A stretch of 64,000 nt of DNA from Dyella japonica DSM 16301 (GCF_001010355.1 NZ_JPLA01000030.1:62001-126000), one strand, 5' to 3'. Shown: positions 36,849 to 47,670, counted from the stretch's first letter. A program made the numbers and translations. Notes: generated by a model from the sequence alone, not told the origin.

Positions 36849-39344
36849 ATGGATAGGTCGCTGCGCCGTTTCATTCTTGCCGGCTTGCTGCTGGTCGCCT
36901 CACCGCTCGTGCTCGCCGATTCGAAGGCGCCCGCGCCTGCCACCGCGCCGGCGTCGGGCTATCTCACACCGCCCGCGCCCTTGCAGGCGCTGGTGGATGC
37001 GCCGCGGCCGCCGCAGCTGTCGATCAGCCCGCATCGCGATCTGCTGGCCCTCACCCAGACGCCGCCGTTGCCGGGCATCGACGTGGTGGCGCAGCCGGAA
37101 CTGAAGCTGGCCGGCCTGCGCATCAATCCACGCACCTATGCGCAGAGCCGCTTCGTGTTCGGCAGCGACCTGTGGCTGATGGACGTGGCCACAGGCAAGG
37201 AAATCCGCCTGCAGGGCCTGCCCAAGCCGCTGTCCATCGCGACCTCCGCGTGGTCGCCGGATCAGCGCTATCTCGCCTTCAACCAGGTCAATGCGCGCGA
37301 CGGCAGCAACGAGCTGTGGGTGGTCGATATCGGCGCACGCTCCGCCCGTCGCCTGATCTCGCTGCCGTTGAACACCGTGGCGGGCCGCGGCTACCGCTGG
37401 ATGCCGGACAGCTCGCAGTTGCTGGTGCAACTGCAGCCGGAAGGGCAGGGCGCAGCGCCGGTCGCCAGCAGCATACCGACGGGTCCCGATACGCAGCAGA
37501 CGCAGGCCGGCAGTGGCGTGAAGGCCATCCGCACCTACGAGGACATGCTGCGCAACGAAGACGACGCGAAGTTGTTCGAGTACTACCTGCGCTCGCAGTC
37601 CGCGCTGGTGTCGCTGGACGGCAAGGTCACCAAGCTCGGCGAACCCGCGTTGACGCTCGGACTCGCACCGTCGCCTGATGGCCGCTATTTGCTGCGCGAG
37701 CGGGTGGAGCGTCCCTTCTCCTATCTTGTTCCGGTGGACAGCTTCCCGCGTCGTATCGAAGTGCTCGATCGCGACGGCAAGCTGGTGAAGGAGATCGCGC
37801 ATCTGCCCCTGGTGGAAGGCCTGCCCACCGGCAACGACGCCGTACCCGCTGGTGTGCGCGAGATCACCTGGCGCGCCGATGCACCGGCCACGTTGGTGTG
37901 GGCCGAGGCGCAGGACGGCGGCGATCCGGCACGCAAGACAGACATCCGCGACCTCGTGCAGATGCAGGCGGCTCCGTTCGATCAGGCACCGGTCACGCTG
38001 GCCAAGCTTGGCAGTCGCTACGCGGGTGCGTACTGGGCCAACGGCGATCTGGCGCTGATCGATGAGTTCTGGTGGAAGACCCGCCGCGTAAAGCAATGGC
38101 GCGTGTCGCCCGATCATCCGGCGCAGGCGCCGGCCCTGGTGCGCGAGGGTTCCTCGGAAGATCGTTACCGCGATCCAGGTACGCCCGCGACCATGCTCGA
38201 TGAGCACGGCCAATCGCGCCTCATGGTCACGGCCGACGGCCAAAACATCTACCGCCTTGGCGAAGGCGCTTCGCCCGAAGGCGATCGTCCCTTCATCGAT
38301 CGCGTGAACCTGCAGTCGGGCAACAGCACGCGACTGTTCCAGTCGCAGGCGCCGTACTACGAGGCCCCGCAGGTCCTGCTCGATGCGGAAGGCACGCGTG
38401 CGCTCACCTCGCGCGAAACGCCGACCGAGCCGACCAATTACTACGTGCGCGACCTGGCGGCGAACGGCAAGCTGCATGAGCTCACCCATTTCCCCAATCC
38501 GCTGCCGCAGTTGAAGGGCGTGAAGAAGGAGCAGATTCGTTACAAGCGCAAGGACGGCGTGGAACTTACCGCCACGCTCTATCTGCCGCCCAACTACGAT
38601 CCGAAGAAGGATGGCCCGCGCCCGATGCTGATGTGGGCTTATCCGGCCGAGTTCAAATCGGCGGATGCGGCCGGTCAGGTCACCGACTCGCCGTACCGGT
38701 TCAACCGCATCAGCTACTGGGGCCCGCAGGCGTTCCTCACCATGGGCTATACGGTGCTGGACAACTTCTCCGTGCCCATCGTGGGTGAGGGCAGCAAGGA
38801 GCCCAACGATACGTATATCCCGCAGCTTGTCGCTAGCGCCGAAGCCGCGGTGGACGAAGTCGTGCGCCGCGGTGTGGCCGATCGCAACCGCATCGCGGTG
38901 GGCGGCCACTCGTACGGCGCGTTCATGACGGCCAACCTGCTCGCGCATACGCGCCTGTTCAAGGCGGGCATCGCACGCAGCGGCGCCTATAACCGCACGC
39001 TGACGCCGTTCGGCTTCCAGTCGGAAGAGCGCAACTACTGGCAGGCAACGGACGTCTACAACACGATGTCGCCGTTCAATTACGCGGAGAACATCAAGGA
39101 CGCGCTGTTGATGATCCACGGCGAGCAGGACAACAACTCCGGCACCTTCCCGATCCAGAGCGAGCGCATGTATGCCGCCATCAAGGGCCTGGGCGGCACC
39201 TCGCGCCTGGTGCTGTTGCCGAACGAGGCGCATGCCTATCGCGCACGCGAATCGATCATGCAGATGCTGGCGGAGATGAATAGCTGGCTGGAGACCTACG
39301 TCAAACAGGCCAAGCCTGCGGACAAGGCCATGGCGGCGCCGTAA
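36849..39344 (+). CDS. Secreted S9-family (prolyl oligopeptidase-like) peptidase
   Basis: This 831-aa protein has a signal peptide (FILAGLLLVASPLVLA), an N-terminal beta-propeller of about 550 residues and a C-terminal alpha/beta hydrolase domain. The triad is visible: Ser688 in GGHSYGAF, Asp in HGEQDNNSG and His in NEAHAYRA. Overall it resembles the glutamyl-endopeptidase-type S9 proteins common in Xanthomonadales. Substrate is unknown; peptides in the periplasm are likely. It is a single gene diverging from ahcY. Confidence 0.9.
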   Translation: MDRSLRRFILAGLLLVASPLVLADSKAPAPATAPASGYLTPPAPLQALVDAPRPPQLSISPHRDLLALTQTPPLPGIDVVAQPELKLAGLRINPRTYAQSRFVFGSDLWLMDVATGKEIRLQGLPKPLSIATSAWSPDQRYLAFNQVNARDGSNELWVVDIGARSARRLISLPLNTVAGRGYRWMPDSSQLLVQLQPEGQGAAPVASSIPTGPDTQQTQAGSGVKAIRTYEDMLRNEDDAKLFEYYLRSQSALVSLDGKVTKLGEPALTLGLAPSPDGRYLLRERVERPFSYLVPVDSFPRRIEVLDRDGKLVKEIAHLPLVEGLPTGNDAVPAGVREITWRADAPATLVWAEAQDGGDPARKTDIRDLVQMQAAPFDQAPVTLAKLGSRYAGAYWANGDLALIDEFWWKTRRVKQWRVSPDHPAQAPALVREGSSEDRYRDPGTPATMLDEHGQSRLMVTADGQNIYRLGEGASPEGDRPFIDRVNLQSGNSTRLFQSQAPYYEAPQVLLDAEGTRALTSRETPTEPTNYYVRDLAANGKLHELTHFPNPLPQLKGVKKEQIRYKRKDGVELTATLYLPPNYDPKKDGPRPMLMWAYPAEFKSADAAGQVTDSPYRFNRISYWGPQAFLTMGYTVLDNFSVPIVGEGSKEPNDTYIPQLVASAEAAVDEVVRRGVADRNRIAVGGHSYGAFMTANLLAHTRLFKAGIARSGAYNRTLTPFGFQSEERNYWQATDVYNTMSPFNYAENIKDALLMIHGEQDNNSGTFPIQSERMYAAIKGLGGTSRLVLLPNEAHAYRARESIMQMLAEMNSWLETYVKQAKPADKAMAAP

Positions 39345-39482
39345 TCCGTAACGCTTGAACAGGGGAGCGGGGCGGTGTCGCCGCCTCGCTTTCTTGACGT
39401 CGCCGACCGCGTTTGTGGCAATGCACAAAAGTTCTCCGCTTGGGGTAGTCTTGGACGTCCAGACATCCGCAACGTGGCATCG

Positions 39483-42188
39483 ATGAACCAGCACCGCAGT
39501 CCTGAGTTCTCCCCGCACGACGCACCTCTGCGCGAAGACGTCCGCCGCCTCGGTACCCTGGTCGGCCATATGCTGGCCGAGCAGATCTCGCCGGCCTTCC
39601 TCGAGGAAGTGGAGCGTATCCGCACCGCGGCCATCGAGCGCCGCGTGGAAGAGGCGCCGCTGGATGAGCTGGGCAGCCTGCTTACCGGGCTGGACACGGA
39701 CAAGGCCGAGTCGCTGGCGCGCGCGTTTGCCACCTATTTCCAGGCGGTGAATATCGCCGAACGCATCCATCGCATCCGCCGCCGCCGCGACTACCAGCGT
39801 GAAGGCGGCGCACCGCAGCCCGAATCATTGCTCGACGTGCTGATGCGGCTGAAGGCGCAAGGCGTGGAAGCGGGCGAGCTGATCGAATGGCTGGAACGGT
39901 TACAGGTGGAACCAGTTTTCACCGCACACCCGACCGAAGCCGTGCGTCGCTCGCTGCTGGAGAAGGAACAGTCCATCGTGCGCGCCCTGGTCGAAAACTT
40001 CGACCCCACGCGCACGCCGCAGGAACGCAAGGAAGACGACGACCGCATCTTCATGGCCTTGAGCGCCGGTTGGCAGACGGCCGAAGCCTCGTCGGTGAGT
40101 CCGACCGTGCAGGACGAGCATCACCACGTCGGCTTCTATCTCGCCAATCCCATCTATCGCATCGTGCCGGCGCTGTACGAATCCCTGGCCGACGCGCTGC
40201 AGACCGTCTACGGCGTGGCCGTGCCGATTCCGCGCCTGCTGAGTTTCGCCACCTGGGTGGGCGGCGACATGGATGGCAATCCGAATGTCGGCGCCGCCAC
40301 CATCGCCAATAGCCTGTCCACCCAGCGTGCGCATGTACTCGAACACTACATCGAGGATATCGCCGGCCTCGCGCGCCTGTTGAGCCAGACGGAGGATCGC
40401 GTCCACGTGGGCAACGATCTGGCCAACCGCCTGCTCGACTATCGCACGCGTTTCCCCGAGGCCGCCGCCAAGGTGCGGCCGCGCCATGCCGACATGCCCT
40501 ACCGCAGCCTGCTCACCATCATCGGTGCGCGCTTGCAGGCCACGCTCGAGGACGACCATCCCGAGGGCTACACCTGCGCGGACGAACTGCTGGAAGACCT
40601 GCGCCTGATCGCCGTGAGCCTGATCGATCATCATGGACTGCACGCCGGCGCCTACGCCGTGCGCCGCCTGATCTGGCGCGTGCGTACGTTTGGGTTCCAT
40701 CTCGCCCGTCTGGACGTGCGGCAGGATTCGCGCGTGCACGACGATGCGCTGGGCCAATTGTTGAAAGACGAGGAGTGGTCGTCGCGCGATGCGCAGGAGC
40801 GCGCCGAGCGTCTGCGTCCGTACGCCGGCGGTCAGGACTCGCTGCCCGGGAGTGACGACGCCACCGTCACTTCACTGCACGACGTGTTTGCCACGCTGCG
40901 CGAGGCGCGTGCTCGCTACGGGGCGGACTCGCTGGGCCTGTACATCATCAGCATGGCGCGCTCCGCCGCGGACGTGCTGGCGGTACTGGCGCTGGCGCGT
41001 TACGGCGGACTCAGCAAGGAGGGTCGCGTGCCGCTGGACGTGGCGCCCCTGTTCGAAACGGTGGACGACCTGACCAATGCACCGGCGACCTTGCGTGCGC
41101 TGCTCGATGATCCCGTCTATCGCGATCATCTGGCCTCGCGCGGCAATCGCCAGTGGGTGATGCTCGGCTATTCCGACAGCGGCAAGGACGGCGGCACGCT
41201 GGCGTCGCGCTGGGGATTGCAGCGCGCGCAAGTCGAGTTGCTGGAGGTGGCGGCGGACGCCGATATCCGCCTGTCGTTCTTCCACGGTCGCGGTGGCTCG
41301 GCCAGTCGTGGTGGTTCGCGCATCACGCCCGCCCTGATGTCGTCGCCGCGCGGTTCGGTGGCCGGCGTGCTGCGCGTGACCGAGCAGGGCGAGGTGATCC
41401 ACCGCAAATACGGGATACGCGCGCTGGCCCTGCGCAATCTTGAACAGACCGTGGGCGCCGTGTTGCGCGCCTCGCTGCGTCCGCGCACGCATGAGGCGCG
41501 CGAGGACACCTGGCGCGATCGCATGAGCCTGCTGGCCGCGCGCAGCCGCGAGCATTACCGGGCCTTCGTGGATCGCGAAGGTTTCGTCGATTACTTCCGC
41601 TCGGCCACGCCGATTGACGTGATCGAGCGCATGACCCTGGGTTCGCGCCCCGCGCGCCGCCGCAGCATGCGCGGCGTGCAGGATCTGCGCGCGATTCCGT
41701 GGGTGTTTGCATGGACGCAGTGCCGCTCGATCCTGCCGGGCTGGTATGGACTGGGCACCGCACTGGAGTTTGGCGCTGCACAGTACGGCGAGCAGGCGAT
41801 GTCAGAGATGGCGCATGACTGGCCGTTCTTCGCCAATATGCTCGACGACGTCTCGATGGTGCTGGCCAAGAGCGACCTCGGCATCGCCGAGGCCTTCTCC
41901 CAACTCGCCGGCCCGCTGCACGAGCCGTTCTTCGGTTTGATCCGCGAGGAATTCGAGCGCACCCGCCGTTGGCTGATGCAGCTCAAGCGCAACGACAGCC
42001 TGCTGCAGAATGCGCCGAGGCTGGCGACCTCGATCGACCTGCGCAATCCCTATGTGGATCCGATGAGCCTGTTGCAGGTGGATCTGCTCAGGCGCTGGCG
42101 TGAAGGCGGCGAAAGCGATGATGCGTTGCTCGCCGCGTTGGTGGCCTGCGTGAATGGTGTGTCGCAAGGGTTGCAGAACACGGGTTAA
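39483..42188 (+). CDS. ppc: Phosphoenolpyruvate carboxylase
   Basis: Ppc adds bicarbonate to PEP to give oxaloacetate, refilling the citric acid cycle. The 901-aa product has both active-site signatures: [13 protein letters not shown] with catalytic His149, and [12 protein letters not shown] plus [13 protein letters not shown] in the second half. The C-terminus ends LQNTG, the conserved QNTG tail. ATG 39483 is chosen because a longer in-frame start adds residues unlike the family. Confidence 0.97.
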   Translation: MNQHRSPEFSPHDAPLREDVRRLGTLVGHMLAEQISPAFLEEVERIRTAAIERRVEEAPLDELGSLLTGLDTDKAESLARAFATYFQAVNIAERIHRIRRRRDYQREGGAPQPESLLDVLMRLKAQGVEAGELIEWLERLQVEPVFTAHPTEAVRRSLLEKEQSIVRALVENFDPTRTPQERKEDDDRIFMALSAGWQTAEASSVSPTVQDEHHHVGFYLANPIYRIVPALYESLADALQTVYGVAVPIPRLLSFATWVGGDMDGNPNVGAATIANSLSTQRAHVLEHYIEDIAGLARLLSQTEDRVHVGNDLANRLLDYRTRFPEAAAKVRPRHADMPYRSLLTIIGARLQATLEDDHPEGYTCADELLEDLRLIAVSLIDHHGLHAGAYAVRRLIWRVRTFGFHLARLDVRQDSRVHDDALGQLLKDEEWSSRDAQERAERLRPYAGGQDSLPGSDDATVTSLHDVFATLREARARYGADSLGLYIISMARSAADVLAVLALARYGGLSKEGRVPLDVAPLFETVDDLTNAPATLRALLDDPVYRDHLASRGNRQWVMLGYSDSGKDGGTLASRWGLQRAQVELLEVAADADIRLSFFHGRGGSASRGGSRITPALMSSPRGSVAGVLRVTEQGEVIHRKYGIRALALRNLEQTVGAVLRASLRPRTHEAREDTWRDRMSLLAARSREHYRAFVDREGFVDYFRSATPIDVIERMTLGSRPARRRSMRGVQDLRAIPWVFAWTQCRSILPGWYGLGTALEFGAAQYGEQAMSEMAHDWPFFANMLDDVSMVLAKSDLGIAEAFSQLAGPLHEPFFGLIREEFERTRRWLMQLKRNDSLLQNAPRLATSIDLRNPYVDPMSLLQVDLLRRWREGGESDDALLAALVACVNGVSQGLQNTG

Positions 42189-42198
42189 GACTGAGGCA

Positions 42199-42267
42199 GT
42201 CGCGCACAGGGTGCGCTCCCAAACACAAAGGGCAGCGCTCGTTGTGGGAGCGCACCCTGTGCGCGAC
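42199..42267. repeat. REP-like inverted pair 3
   Basis: GTCGCGCACAGGGTGCGCTC (42199 onward) faces GTGGGAGCGCACCCTGTGCG (42244 onward). It lies between the convergent ppc and uup genes. Confidence 0.9.
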
Positions 42268-42277
42268 ACACGCGACC

Positions 42278-44146
42278 TCAGCCGTCCAACTCCGCCCAAC
42301 GCGCATAAGCCGTATCCAGCTCCGCCTGCAACTTGGACAGCGCTTCATTCGCCTTGGTAAGCGCCGCACTGTCCTGCCGGAAGAACTCCGGATCATTCAT
42401 CGCCTCGCTGCGCGCCGCGATGTCCGCTTCCAGCGTTTCAATCCGCTTGGGCAACTGCTCCAGCTCGCGCGCATCCTTGTAGCTGAGCTTGCGCTTGGCC
42501 TCTACCACGGGCGCTACGGGAGCAGGGGCGACGGATTTGCTTTCCAGCGACTTGATCGACGGCGCCAATGCCGACGGGCGCTGGCGAATCCAATCGGTGT
42601 AACCACCGACGTACTCGCCGATCTTGCCCTGCCCCTCGAGCACCAGGGTGCTCGACACCACGTTGTCGAGGAATTCGCGGTCATGCGAGACCAGCAGCAA
42701 GGTGCCCTGGTATTGCGTGAGCAGTTCTTCCAGCAGCTCCAGCGTTTCCACGTCCAGGTCGTTGGTCGGTTCGTCCATCACCAGCAGGTTGGACGGCTGC
42801 GCGAACAGCTTGGCGAGCAGCAGGCGATTGCGTTCGCCGCCCGACAGGCGCGTGATCGGCGCGCGCGCACGTTCCGGCGAAAAGAGGAAATCCTGCAGGT
42901 AGCCGATGATGTGCTTGCGCGAGCCGTTGAGTTCGATGAATTCGCGGCCTTCGGCCACGTTGTCCAGCGCGTTGAGCTGGTCGTTGAGCTGCACGCGGTG
43001 CTGGTCGAAGTAGGCGATCTGGATGCCGGTACCCAGCGTGGCGTGGCCACGATCGGGCTTGAGTTCGCCCAGCATGATCTTCAGCAGCGTGCTCTTGCCG
43101 GCGCCGTTGGGTCCGATGATGCCCACGCGGTCGCCGCGCATGATGGTGGTGCTCAGGTTTTCGATCAGCACGCGGCCGCCGTAACTCTGGTGCACGTGCT
43201 CCAGGTCGATCACCTTCTTGCCCGAGGCCTGCGCGTTGGCCATCGTCATCTTGACGTTGCCGGACAGTTCGCGGCGCTGCGAACGTTCCACGCGCAAGGC
43301 CTTCAAGGCGCGTACACGGCCTTCGTTGCGCGTGCGGCGCGCCTTGATGCCCTGGCGGATCCACACTTCTTCCTGCGCCAGCTTCTTGTCGAAGTGCGAA
43401 TTCGCCTGGGCTTCGGCATGCAGGCGTTCCTCGCGGCGGCGCAGGTAGTTGTCGTAGTCGCCGGGCCAATCGGTGAGCTGACCGCGATCGATCTCGACGA
43501 TGCGCGTGGCCAGTGCGCGCAGAAAACTACGGTCATGCGTGATGAAGATGATGCTGCCTTCGAACTGGCGCAGGAACGCTTCGAGCCAGCCGATGGCTTC
43601 GATGTCGAGATGGTTGGTGGGCTCGTCGAGCAGCAGCACATCAGGCTTGCGCACCAGCGCCTGCGCGAGCAGCACGCGACGCTTCATGCCTCCCGACAAC
43701 GCAGCGAAATCGGTGTCGCCGGGCAGCTCCAGTCGCGTCAGTACATCGGTGACGCGTCGGTCGAGATCCCAGCCATGCTGCGCTTCGATCTGCGATTGCA
43801 CATCGCCGAGCGCATCCATGTCGCCCTCGGCGAGCAGGTGGTGATAGCGCGCGAGCAGTTGGCCCAGATCGCCCAGGCCTTGCGCGACCACGTCGAACAC
43901 ACTGCCGGCGGTGTCTTGCGGCACCTCCTGCGCCATGCGCGCAACGACCACGCCGTTTTGCACACGCACTTCGCCATCGTCGGCTTTGAGTTCGCCGGCG
44001 ATGAGTTTCATCAAGGTGGATTTGCCTTCGCCATTGCGACCGACGATGCACACGCGCTCGTTCGTCTCGATGGAGAGGTCGACATGTTCGAGCAGGAGGG
44101 GGCCGCCGATGCTGAAGTCGACGCGCTGAAGTTGGATTAGGGACAT
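42278..44146 (-). CDS. uup: ABC-F family ATPase, Uup-like
   Basis: This 622-aa soluble protein has two ABC domains and no membrane part. Walker A motifs are VGRNGEGKST and IGPNGAGKST. Signature motifs are LSGGMKRR and LSGGERNR, with Walker B segments LLLDEPTNHLD and LVMDEPTNDLD. The C-terminal coiled coil (about 540-622) with KLSYKDARELEQLPKRIE is typical of Uup. ABC-F proteins act on ribosomes; Uup is also linked to genome stability. It stands alone. Confidence 0.93.
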   Translation of the reverse strand: MSLIQLQRVDFSIGGPLLLEHVDLSIETNERVCIVGRNGEGKSTLMKLIAGELKADDGEVRVQNGVVVARMAQEVPQDTAGSVFDVVAQGLGDLGQLLARYHHLLAEGDMDALGDVQSQIEAQHGWDLDRRVTDVLTRLELPGDTDFAALSGGMKRRVLLAQALVRKPDVLLLDEPTNHLDIEAIGWLEAFLRQFEGSIIFITHDRSFLRALATRIVEIDRGQLTDWPGDYDNYLRRREERLHAEAQANSHFDKKLAQEEVWIRQGIKARRTRNEGRVRALKALRVERSQRRELSGNVKMTMANAQASGKKVIDLEHVHQSYGGRVLIENLSTTIMRGDRVGIIGPNGAGKSTLLKIMLGELKPDRGHATLGTGIQIAYFDQHRVQLNDQLNALDNVAEGREFIELNGSRKHIIGYLQDFLFSPERARAPITRLSGGERNRLLLAKLFAQPSNLLVMDEPTNDLDVETLELLEELLTQYQGTLLLVSHDREFLDNVVSSTLVLEGQGKIGEYVGGYTDWIRQRPSALAPSIKSLESKSVAPAPVAPVVEAKRKLSYKDARELEQLPKRIETLEADIAARSEAMNDPEFFRQDSAALTKANEALSKLQAELDTAYARWAELDG

Positions 44147-44545
44147 CCCGCCATTTTAGGGGATGCATCGTGTCGATCGTTCGCTTTTGCTGCTCAATAC
44201 CGACGCACGTCTGCCGATAGGCACAGTTAGAGGGCAAAAAGCCGTGGTCCTTGGATGGGGCAGGCGTCTGGCGGAGTAATTGTTTTTTAACGAAAAAAGA
44301 TGGCGCCTACACGCAAATAAGCCTTTCGCCATACGTCATTTGCGGGCACACTCCCTTGACGCGTAGACATCGCTTTCACGGTGAAATTTACGTTACGACG
44401 GCGCCGGGGCGCCGTCGCTGTTTTATCGTCCATGGAAACATGGACTTATGTGATCTAATTCAAGTATTGTCTTGACCCGTGGCGCTGTGTTGCGGTTCAG
44501 GGTTTGTAACGCCGGTTGAAGCGGTGGTGAGAGCGAGGAACTGGG
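44147..44545. other. 399-base divergent region between uup and the carboxypeptidase gene
   Basis: No gene is recognised. The region is less GC-rich near 44280-44340. It holds a perfect GC hairpin (44396-44417) and a second hairpin with a GAAA loop (44429-44444), both in the probable leader of the downstream gene. Confidence 0.5.
44396..44444 (+). promoter_or_regulatory. Tandem hairpins in the leader of the D,D-carboxypeptidase gene
   Basis: CGACGGCGCC and GGCGCCGTCG form a 10-bp perfect inverted repeat followed by CTGTTTT, which looks like a weak terminator. Twelve bases on, TCCATG-GAAA-CATGGA is a second hairpin with a GNRA loop. No + strand gene lies upstream, so this may be an attenuator or the end of a short RNA. 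Confidence 0.4.
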
Positions 44546-45667
44546 GTGGCTATCAAGTCCAACACGCTGGCCAGGGGAGCATCCTGGCGCCAAGGTCTAC
44601 TGGCACTGCTGGTAGGCGTCGCCGGCTGTTTCGCGAGCGTGGCTCATGCGGGCTATGCCGCCATCGTCATCAATGAGACCGACGGCCAGGTCATCACCGC
44701 GGTGAATGCGGACGAACCGAACCATCCGGCCTCGCTGGCCAAGATGATGACGATGTACCTCGCCTTCCAGGCGATCCAGAACGGCACGCTCAAGATGGAC
44801 CAGGAGCTTCCCGTTTCCTCGTGGGCTGCCGCCAAGGCGCCGACCAAGCTTGATCTGCGCAACGGCCAGACCATCACGGTCGAAGACTGCGTGCTTGGCA
44901 TGATCACCAAGTCCGCCAACGATGCCGCCACCGTGGTCGCTGAAGGCCTGGGCGGTTCGGAAGGTCACTTCGTCGAGATGATGAACGCGCAGGCCCAACT
45001 GCTGGGCATGAGCAACACGCGCTTTGCCAATGCCTCGGGCCTGCCCGACCCGGAAGACACCACCACGGCCCGCGACATGAGCAAGCTGGCCATGGCGCTG
45101 TATCACGACTTCCCGCAGTACGCCCACTTGTTTTCGACCAAGGACTTCATGTTCCGCGGTCACCTGGTGCGCGGACACAACAACCTGATGGACAAGTATC
45201 CCGGCATGGACGGCCTGAAGACCGGCTTCACCAATGCCTCGGGCTTCAACCTCGCTTCCACCGCCGTCAAGGATGGCCGCCGTCTGTTCTCGGTGGTGAT
45301 GGGCGGTCGCACCGCCGCCACCCGTGACCGCCTGATGGCACGCCTGCTCGACGACGGCTTCGAGAACCAGGAAACGCCGTCCGAGTTGGTAGCGCAGGCT
45401 GGCGAAGCACCGGCAGGCCTGGCCAGCGGCAAGAGCCGTCGCGGCAAGGGCAGCGTCGCCGCCAAGGGCACGGCCCTGGCCGACGCCACGCCGGCCTCGC
45501 GCCGCCACCATCGCCGCGGTTCGAAGGCGGACACTGTCGCCACCGCAGCCACCTGCTCGAAGAAGAAAAAAGGCGCCACCTGTCCCGCCACCACCGCCCG
45601 CAGCACCAAGGTCGCTGCCGCCGCCGGCCAGAAGGTCGCCTCGGCGGGTGGGTCGCCGGACAAGTAA
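44546..45667 (+). CDS. D-alanyl-D-alanine carboxypeptidase (PBP5/6 type)
   Basis: This 373-aa S11 peptidase trims the terminal D-Ala of peptidoglycan stem peptides in the periplasm. It has a signal peptide (GLLALLVGVAGCFASVAHA), the SxxK motif in ASLAKMMT, SAND as SxN and the KTG motif in GLKTGFT. The last ~90 residues are rich in Lys, Arg, Ala and Thr with no C-terminal amphipathic anchor, unlike PBP5; they may bind the wall. It starts with GTG at 44546. A terminator follows. Confidence 0.92.
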   Translation: MAIKSNTLARGASWRQGLLALLVGVAGCFASVAHAGYAAIVINETDGQVITAVNADEPNHPASLAKMMTMYLAFQAIQNGTLKMDQELPVSSWAAAKAPTKLDLRNGQTITVEDCVLGMITKSANDAATVVAEGLGGSEGHFVEMMNAQAQLLGMSNTRFANASGLPDPEDTTTARDMSKLAMALYHDFPQYAHLFSTKDFMFRGHLVRGHNNLMDKYPGMDGLKTGFTNASGFNLASTAVKDGRRLFSVVMGGRTAATRDRLMARLLDDGFENQETPSELVAQAGEAPAGLASGKSRRGKGSVAAKGTALADATPASRRHHRRGSKADTVATAATCSKKKKGATCPATTARSTKVAAAAGQKVASAGGSPDK

Positions 45668-45694
45668 GCGTTGCTTCAAACCAGATCGGATAAG

Positions 45695-45725
45695 CGGGCT
45701 GCCTTCGGGTGGCCCGTTTTGTTTT
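45695..45725 (+). terminator. Rho-independent terminator of the carboxypeptidase gene
   Basis: CGGGCTGCC-TTCG-GGTGGCCCG is followed by TTTTGTTTT, 28 bases past the stop. Confidence 0.9.
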
Positions 45726-45839
45726 GGGGCACGGCTGCCGTCGCCACCTCATGCCAGGTCTTAGGGCTTGGCGCAGCCCAGGTTGCTAAATGACACTGCG
45801 CGTGTCGACCCCACCAACCTGACAAGGAAGGGACAGGAC

Positions 45840-46361
45840 ATGAAGCTCAGCCCGAAGGCCTTGGTCGTTGCATCCGTCGTCGCCCTCGCGTCCTCGCTGA
45901 CGGTGGCTGCACCGCTGGGTGCTGCGACGGACGTCAGCTCGCATCGCGCGCCCGACGCGCCACTGCTCGGCAGCTGGTCACTGGATACCTCGCGCATGCC
46001 AGTGCCGCCCGGGCAGCGTCCGACGAGCGTGCGCTTTACGTTCGACGATGCGGGCAACAACACCTGGAAGGTCAGCGTCGATATCGTCTATGCGCCGGGG
46101 CAGGAGGTTCACTCCATCAGCACGCCGGTGCTCGATGGATCATCCACGGTCATCACCAACAGTCCCGAGGCAGATACGGGGACGTTCAAACACCCGGCGC
46201 CGAACGTGCTGGTCATGGCGCTGCAGAAGGAGGGTGTGCTGGTTTCGACGCGTATTTATTCGACGCTGCCCGATGGACATACGATGGTCGAGACGGCGGT
46301 ATATCCCGGGCAAGGCAGCATGCCCGTGATGAAGACGAACTACTTCACGCGCGTTCGCTAG
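45840..46361 (+). CDS. Small secreted protein of unknown function
   Basis: The 173-aa product has a signal peptide (ALVVASVVALASSLTVAAPLGAA split at about residue 28). The mature part starts LLGSWSLDTSRMPVPPG and looks beta-rich, resembling small lipocalin-like 'LGSWxLD' secreted proteins. Start 45840 follows AAGGAAGGGACAGG. It converges on metK and shares the bidirectional terminator. Function unknown. Confidence 0.75.
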   Translation: MKLSPKALVVASVVALASSLTVAAPLGAATDVSSHRAPDAPLLGSWSLDTSRMPVPPGQRPTSVRFTFDDAGNNTWKVSVDIVYAPGQEVHSISTPVLDGSSTVITNSPEADTGTFKHPAPNVLVMALQKEGVLVSTRIYSTLPDGHTMVETAVYPGQGSMPVMKTNYFTRVR

Positions 46362-46383
46362 GTCCCGCTTCGAAACACGTTGC

Positions 46384-46415
46384 AAAAAAAACGGGCCGCT
46401 TTCGCGGCCCGTTTT
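46384..46415 (-). terminator. Bidirectional terminator between the secreted protein gene and metK
   Basis: CGGGCCGC-TTTC-GCGGCCCG is flanked by eight A on the left and TTTT on the right. It is strongest for metK (minus strand) but can serve both convergent genes. Confidence 0.9.
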
Positions 46416-46435
46416 CATCGCAGAGTAAGCCGTGC

Positions 46436-47635
46436 TTACTTCAGCTTGGCATCGGCGCGCAGCGCTTCGGCCTTATCGGTCTTTTCCCACGAGAATGCGG
46501 TGTAGGTCTTGCCGTCCGGACCCTTCACTTCGTACGGGGTGCGGCCGAAGTGACCGTAGCTGGCGGTCTGCTGGTACATCGGGTGCACCAGGTCGAGCAT
46601 CTTGATGATGCCGTACGGGCGCAGGTCGAAGTGCTTGCGGATCAGCTTCTCGATCTTCTCGTCGGCGATCTTGCCGGTGCCAAAAGTCGTCACCGAGATC
46701 GAGGTCGGCTCGGCCACGCCGATGGCGTAGCTCACCTGCACTTCGCAACGGTCGGCGATGCCGGCAGCCACGATGTTCTTGGCGACATAACGCGCCGCGT
46801 AGGCAGCCGAACGGTCGACCTTGGACGGATCCTTGCCCGAGAACGCGCCACCACCGTGACGGGCCCAGCCGCCGTAGGTGTCGACGATGATCTTGCGACC
46901 GGTCAGGCCGCAATCGCCCACCGGGCCGCCAATTACGAACTTGCCGGTCGGGTTGATGTGGAACTTGGTGCCCTTGTGCAGCAGCTTGGCCGGCAGCACG
47001 GGCTTGAGGATGTGCTCGCGCACGGCTTCGATCAGATCCTTCTGCTTCACGCTCGGATCGTGCTGGGTCGACAGCACCACGGCGTCGATGGCGGTGGCGA
47101 CACCGTCTTCGTAACGCAGGGTGACCTGGCTCTTGGCGTCCGGGCGCAGCCACGGCAGCGGCGAGTTCTTCTTCTTGCGGACCTTGGCCTGCTGCTCGAC
47201 CAGACGGTGCGAGTAGTAGATCGCAGCCGGCATGTAGTCCTTGGTTTCGTTGGTCGCGTAGCCGAACATCAGGCCCTGGTCGCCAGCGCCCTGTTCTTCC
47301 GGCTTCTTGCGGTCCACGCCCTGGTTGATGTCGGGCGACTGCTTGCCGATCAGGTTCAGCACGCCGCAGGTCTCGCCGTCGAAGCCGACTTCCGAGGAGT
47401 CATAACCGATGTCGACGATGACCTTGCGGGTCAGCGCTTCCAGGTCGATCCAGGCGCTGGTGGTGATCTCGCCGGCGACGATCGCCACGCCCGTCTTCAC
47501 CATCGTTTCGCAGGCCACGCGCGCACGCGGATCCTGCGCGATGATCGCATCGAGGACGGCATCGGAGATCTGGTCGGCGACTTTGTCCGGGTGGCCTTCA
47601 GAAACCGACTCGGAGGTGAAGAGGAAGTTGCTCAT
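46436..47635 (-). CDS. metK: S-adenosylmethionine synthetase
   Basis: MetK makes SAM from methionine and ATP. The 399-aa product begins [22 protein letters not shown], with the ATP-binding His in GHPDK. It has [12 protein letters not shown] and the phosphate-binding [16 protein letters not shown]. Length and motifs match the family. The 31-base leader element shared with metF lies just before the start and includes the AAGGAAGG ribosome site. Confidence 0.98.
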   Translation of the reverse strand: MSNFLFTSESVSEGHPDKVADQISDAVLDAIIAQDPRARVACETMVKTGVAIVAGEITTSAWIDLEALTRKVIVDIGYDSSEVGFDGETCGVLNLIGKQSPDINQGVDRKKPEEQGAGDQGLMFGYATNETKDYMPAAIYYSHRLVEQQAKVRKKKNSPLPWLRPDAKSQVTLRYEDGVATAIDAVVLSTQHDPSVKQKDLIEAVREHILKPVLPAKLLHKGTKFHINPTGKFVIGGPVGDCGLTGRKIIVDTYGGWARHGGGAFSGKDPSKVDRSAAYAARYVAKNIVAAGIADRCEVQVSYAIGVAEPTSISVTTFGTGKIADEKIEKLIRKHFDLRPYGIIKMLDLVHPMYQQTASYGHFGRTPYEVKGPDGKTYTAFSWEKTDKAEALRADAKLK

Positions 47636-47638
47636 CGC

Positions 47639-47670
47639 GGTATATATCCTTCCTTACGGATAGAGAGATG
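47639..47670 (-). promoter_or_regulatory. Operator-like leader element of metK, shared with metF
   Basis: On the + strand it starts GTATATATC and ends GATA-G-AGAGATG, aligning without gaps with 25989-26019. On the transcript TATCC-GTAAGGAA-GGATA is an inverted repeat with the ribosome site in its loop, so the element could act on translation as well as on transcription. Confidence 0.6.

Noticed and set aside
36900-39770. 956-codon minus-strand frame opposite the S9 peptidase
   Set aside because: Composition (Arg/Ala/Gln/His-rich, no domain) is typical of an antisense shadow in GC-rich DNA; the + strand has a clear signal peptide and catalytic triad.
44251-44475. Short + strand frame upstream of the carboxypeptidase gene
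   Set aside because: No ribosome site or recognisable protein features, and it runs across the leader hairpins.
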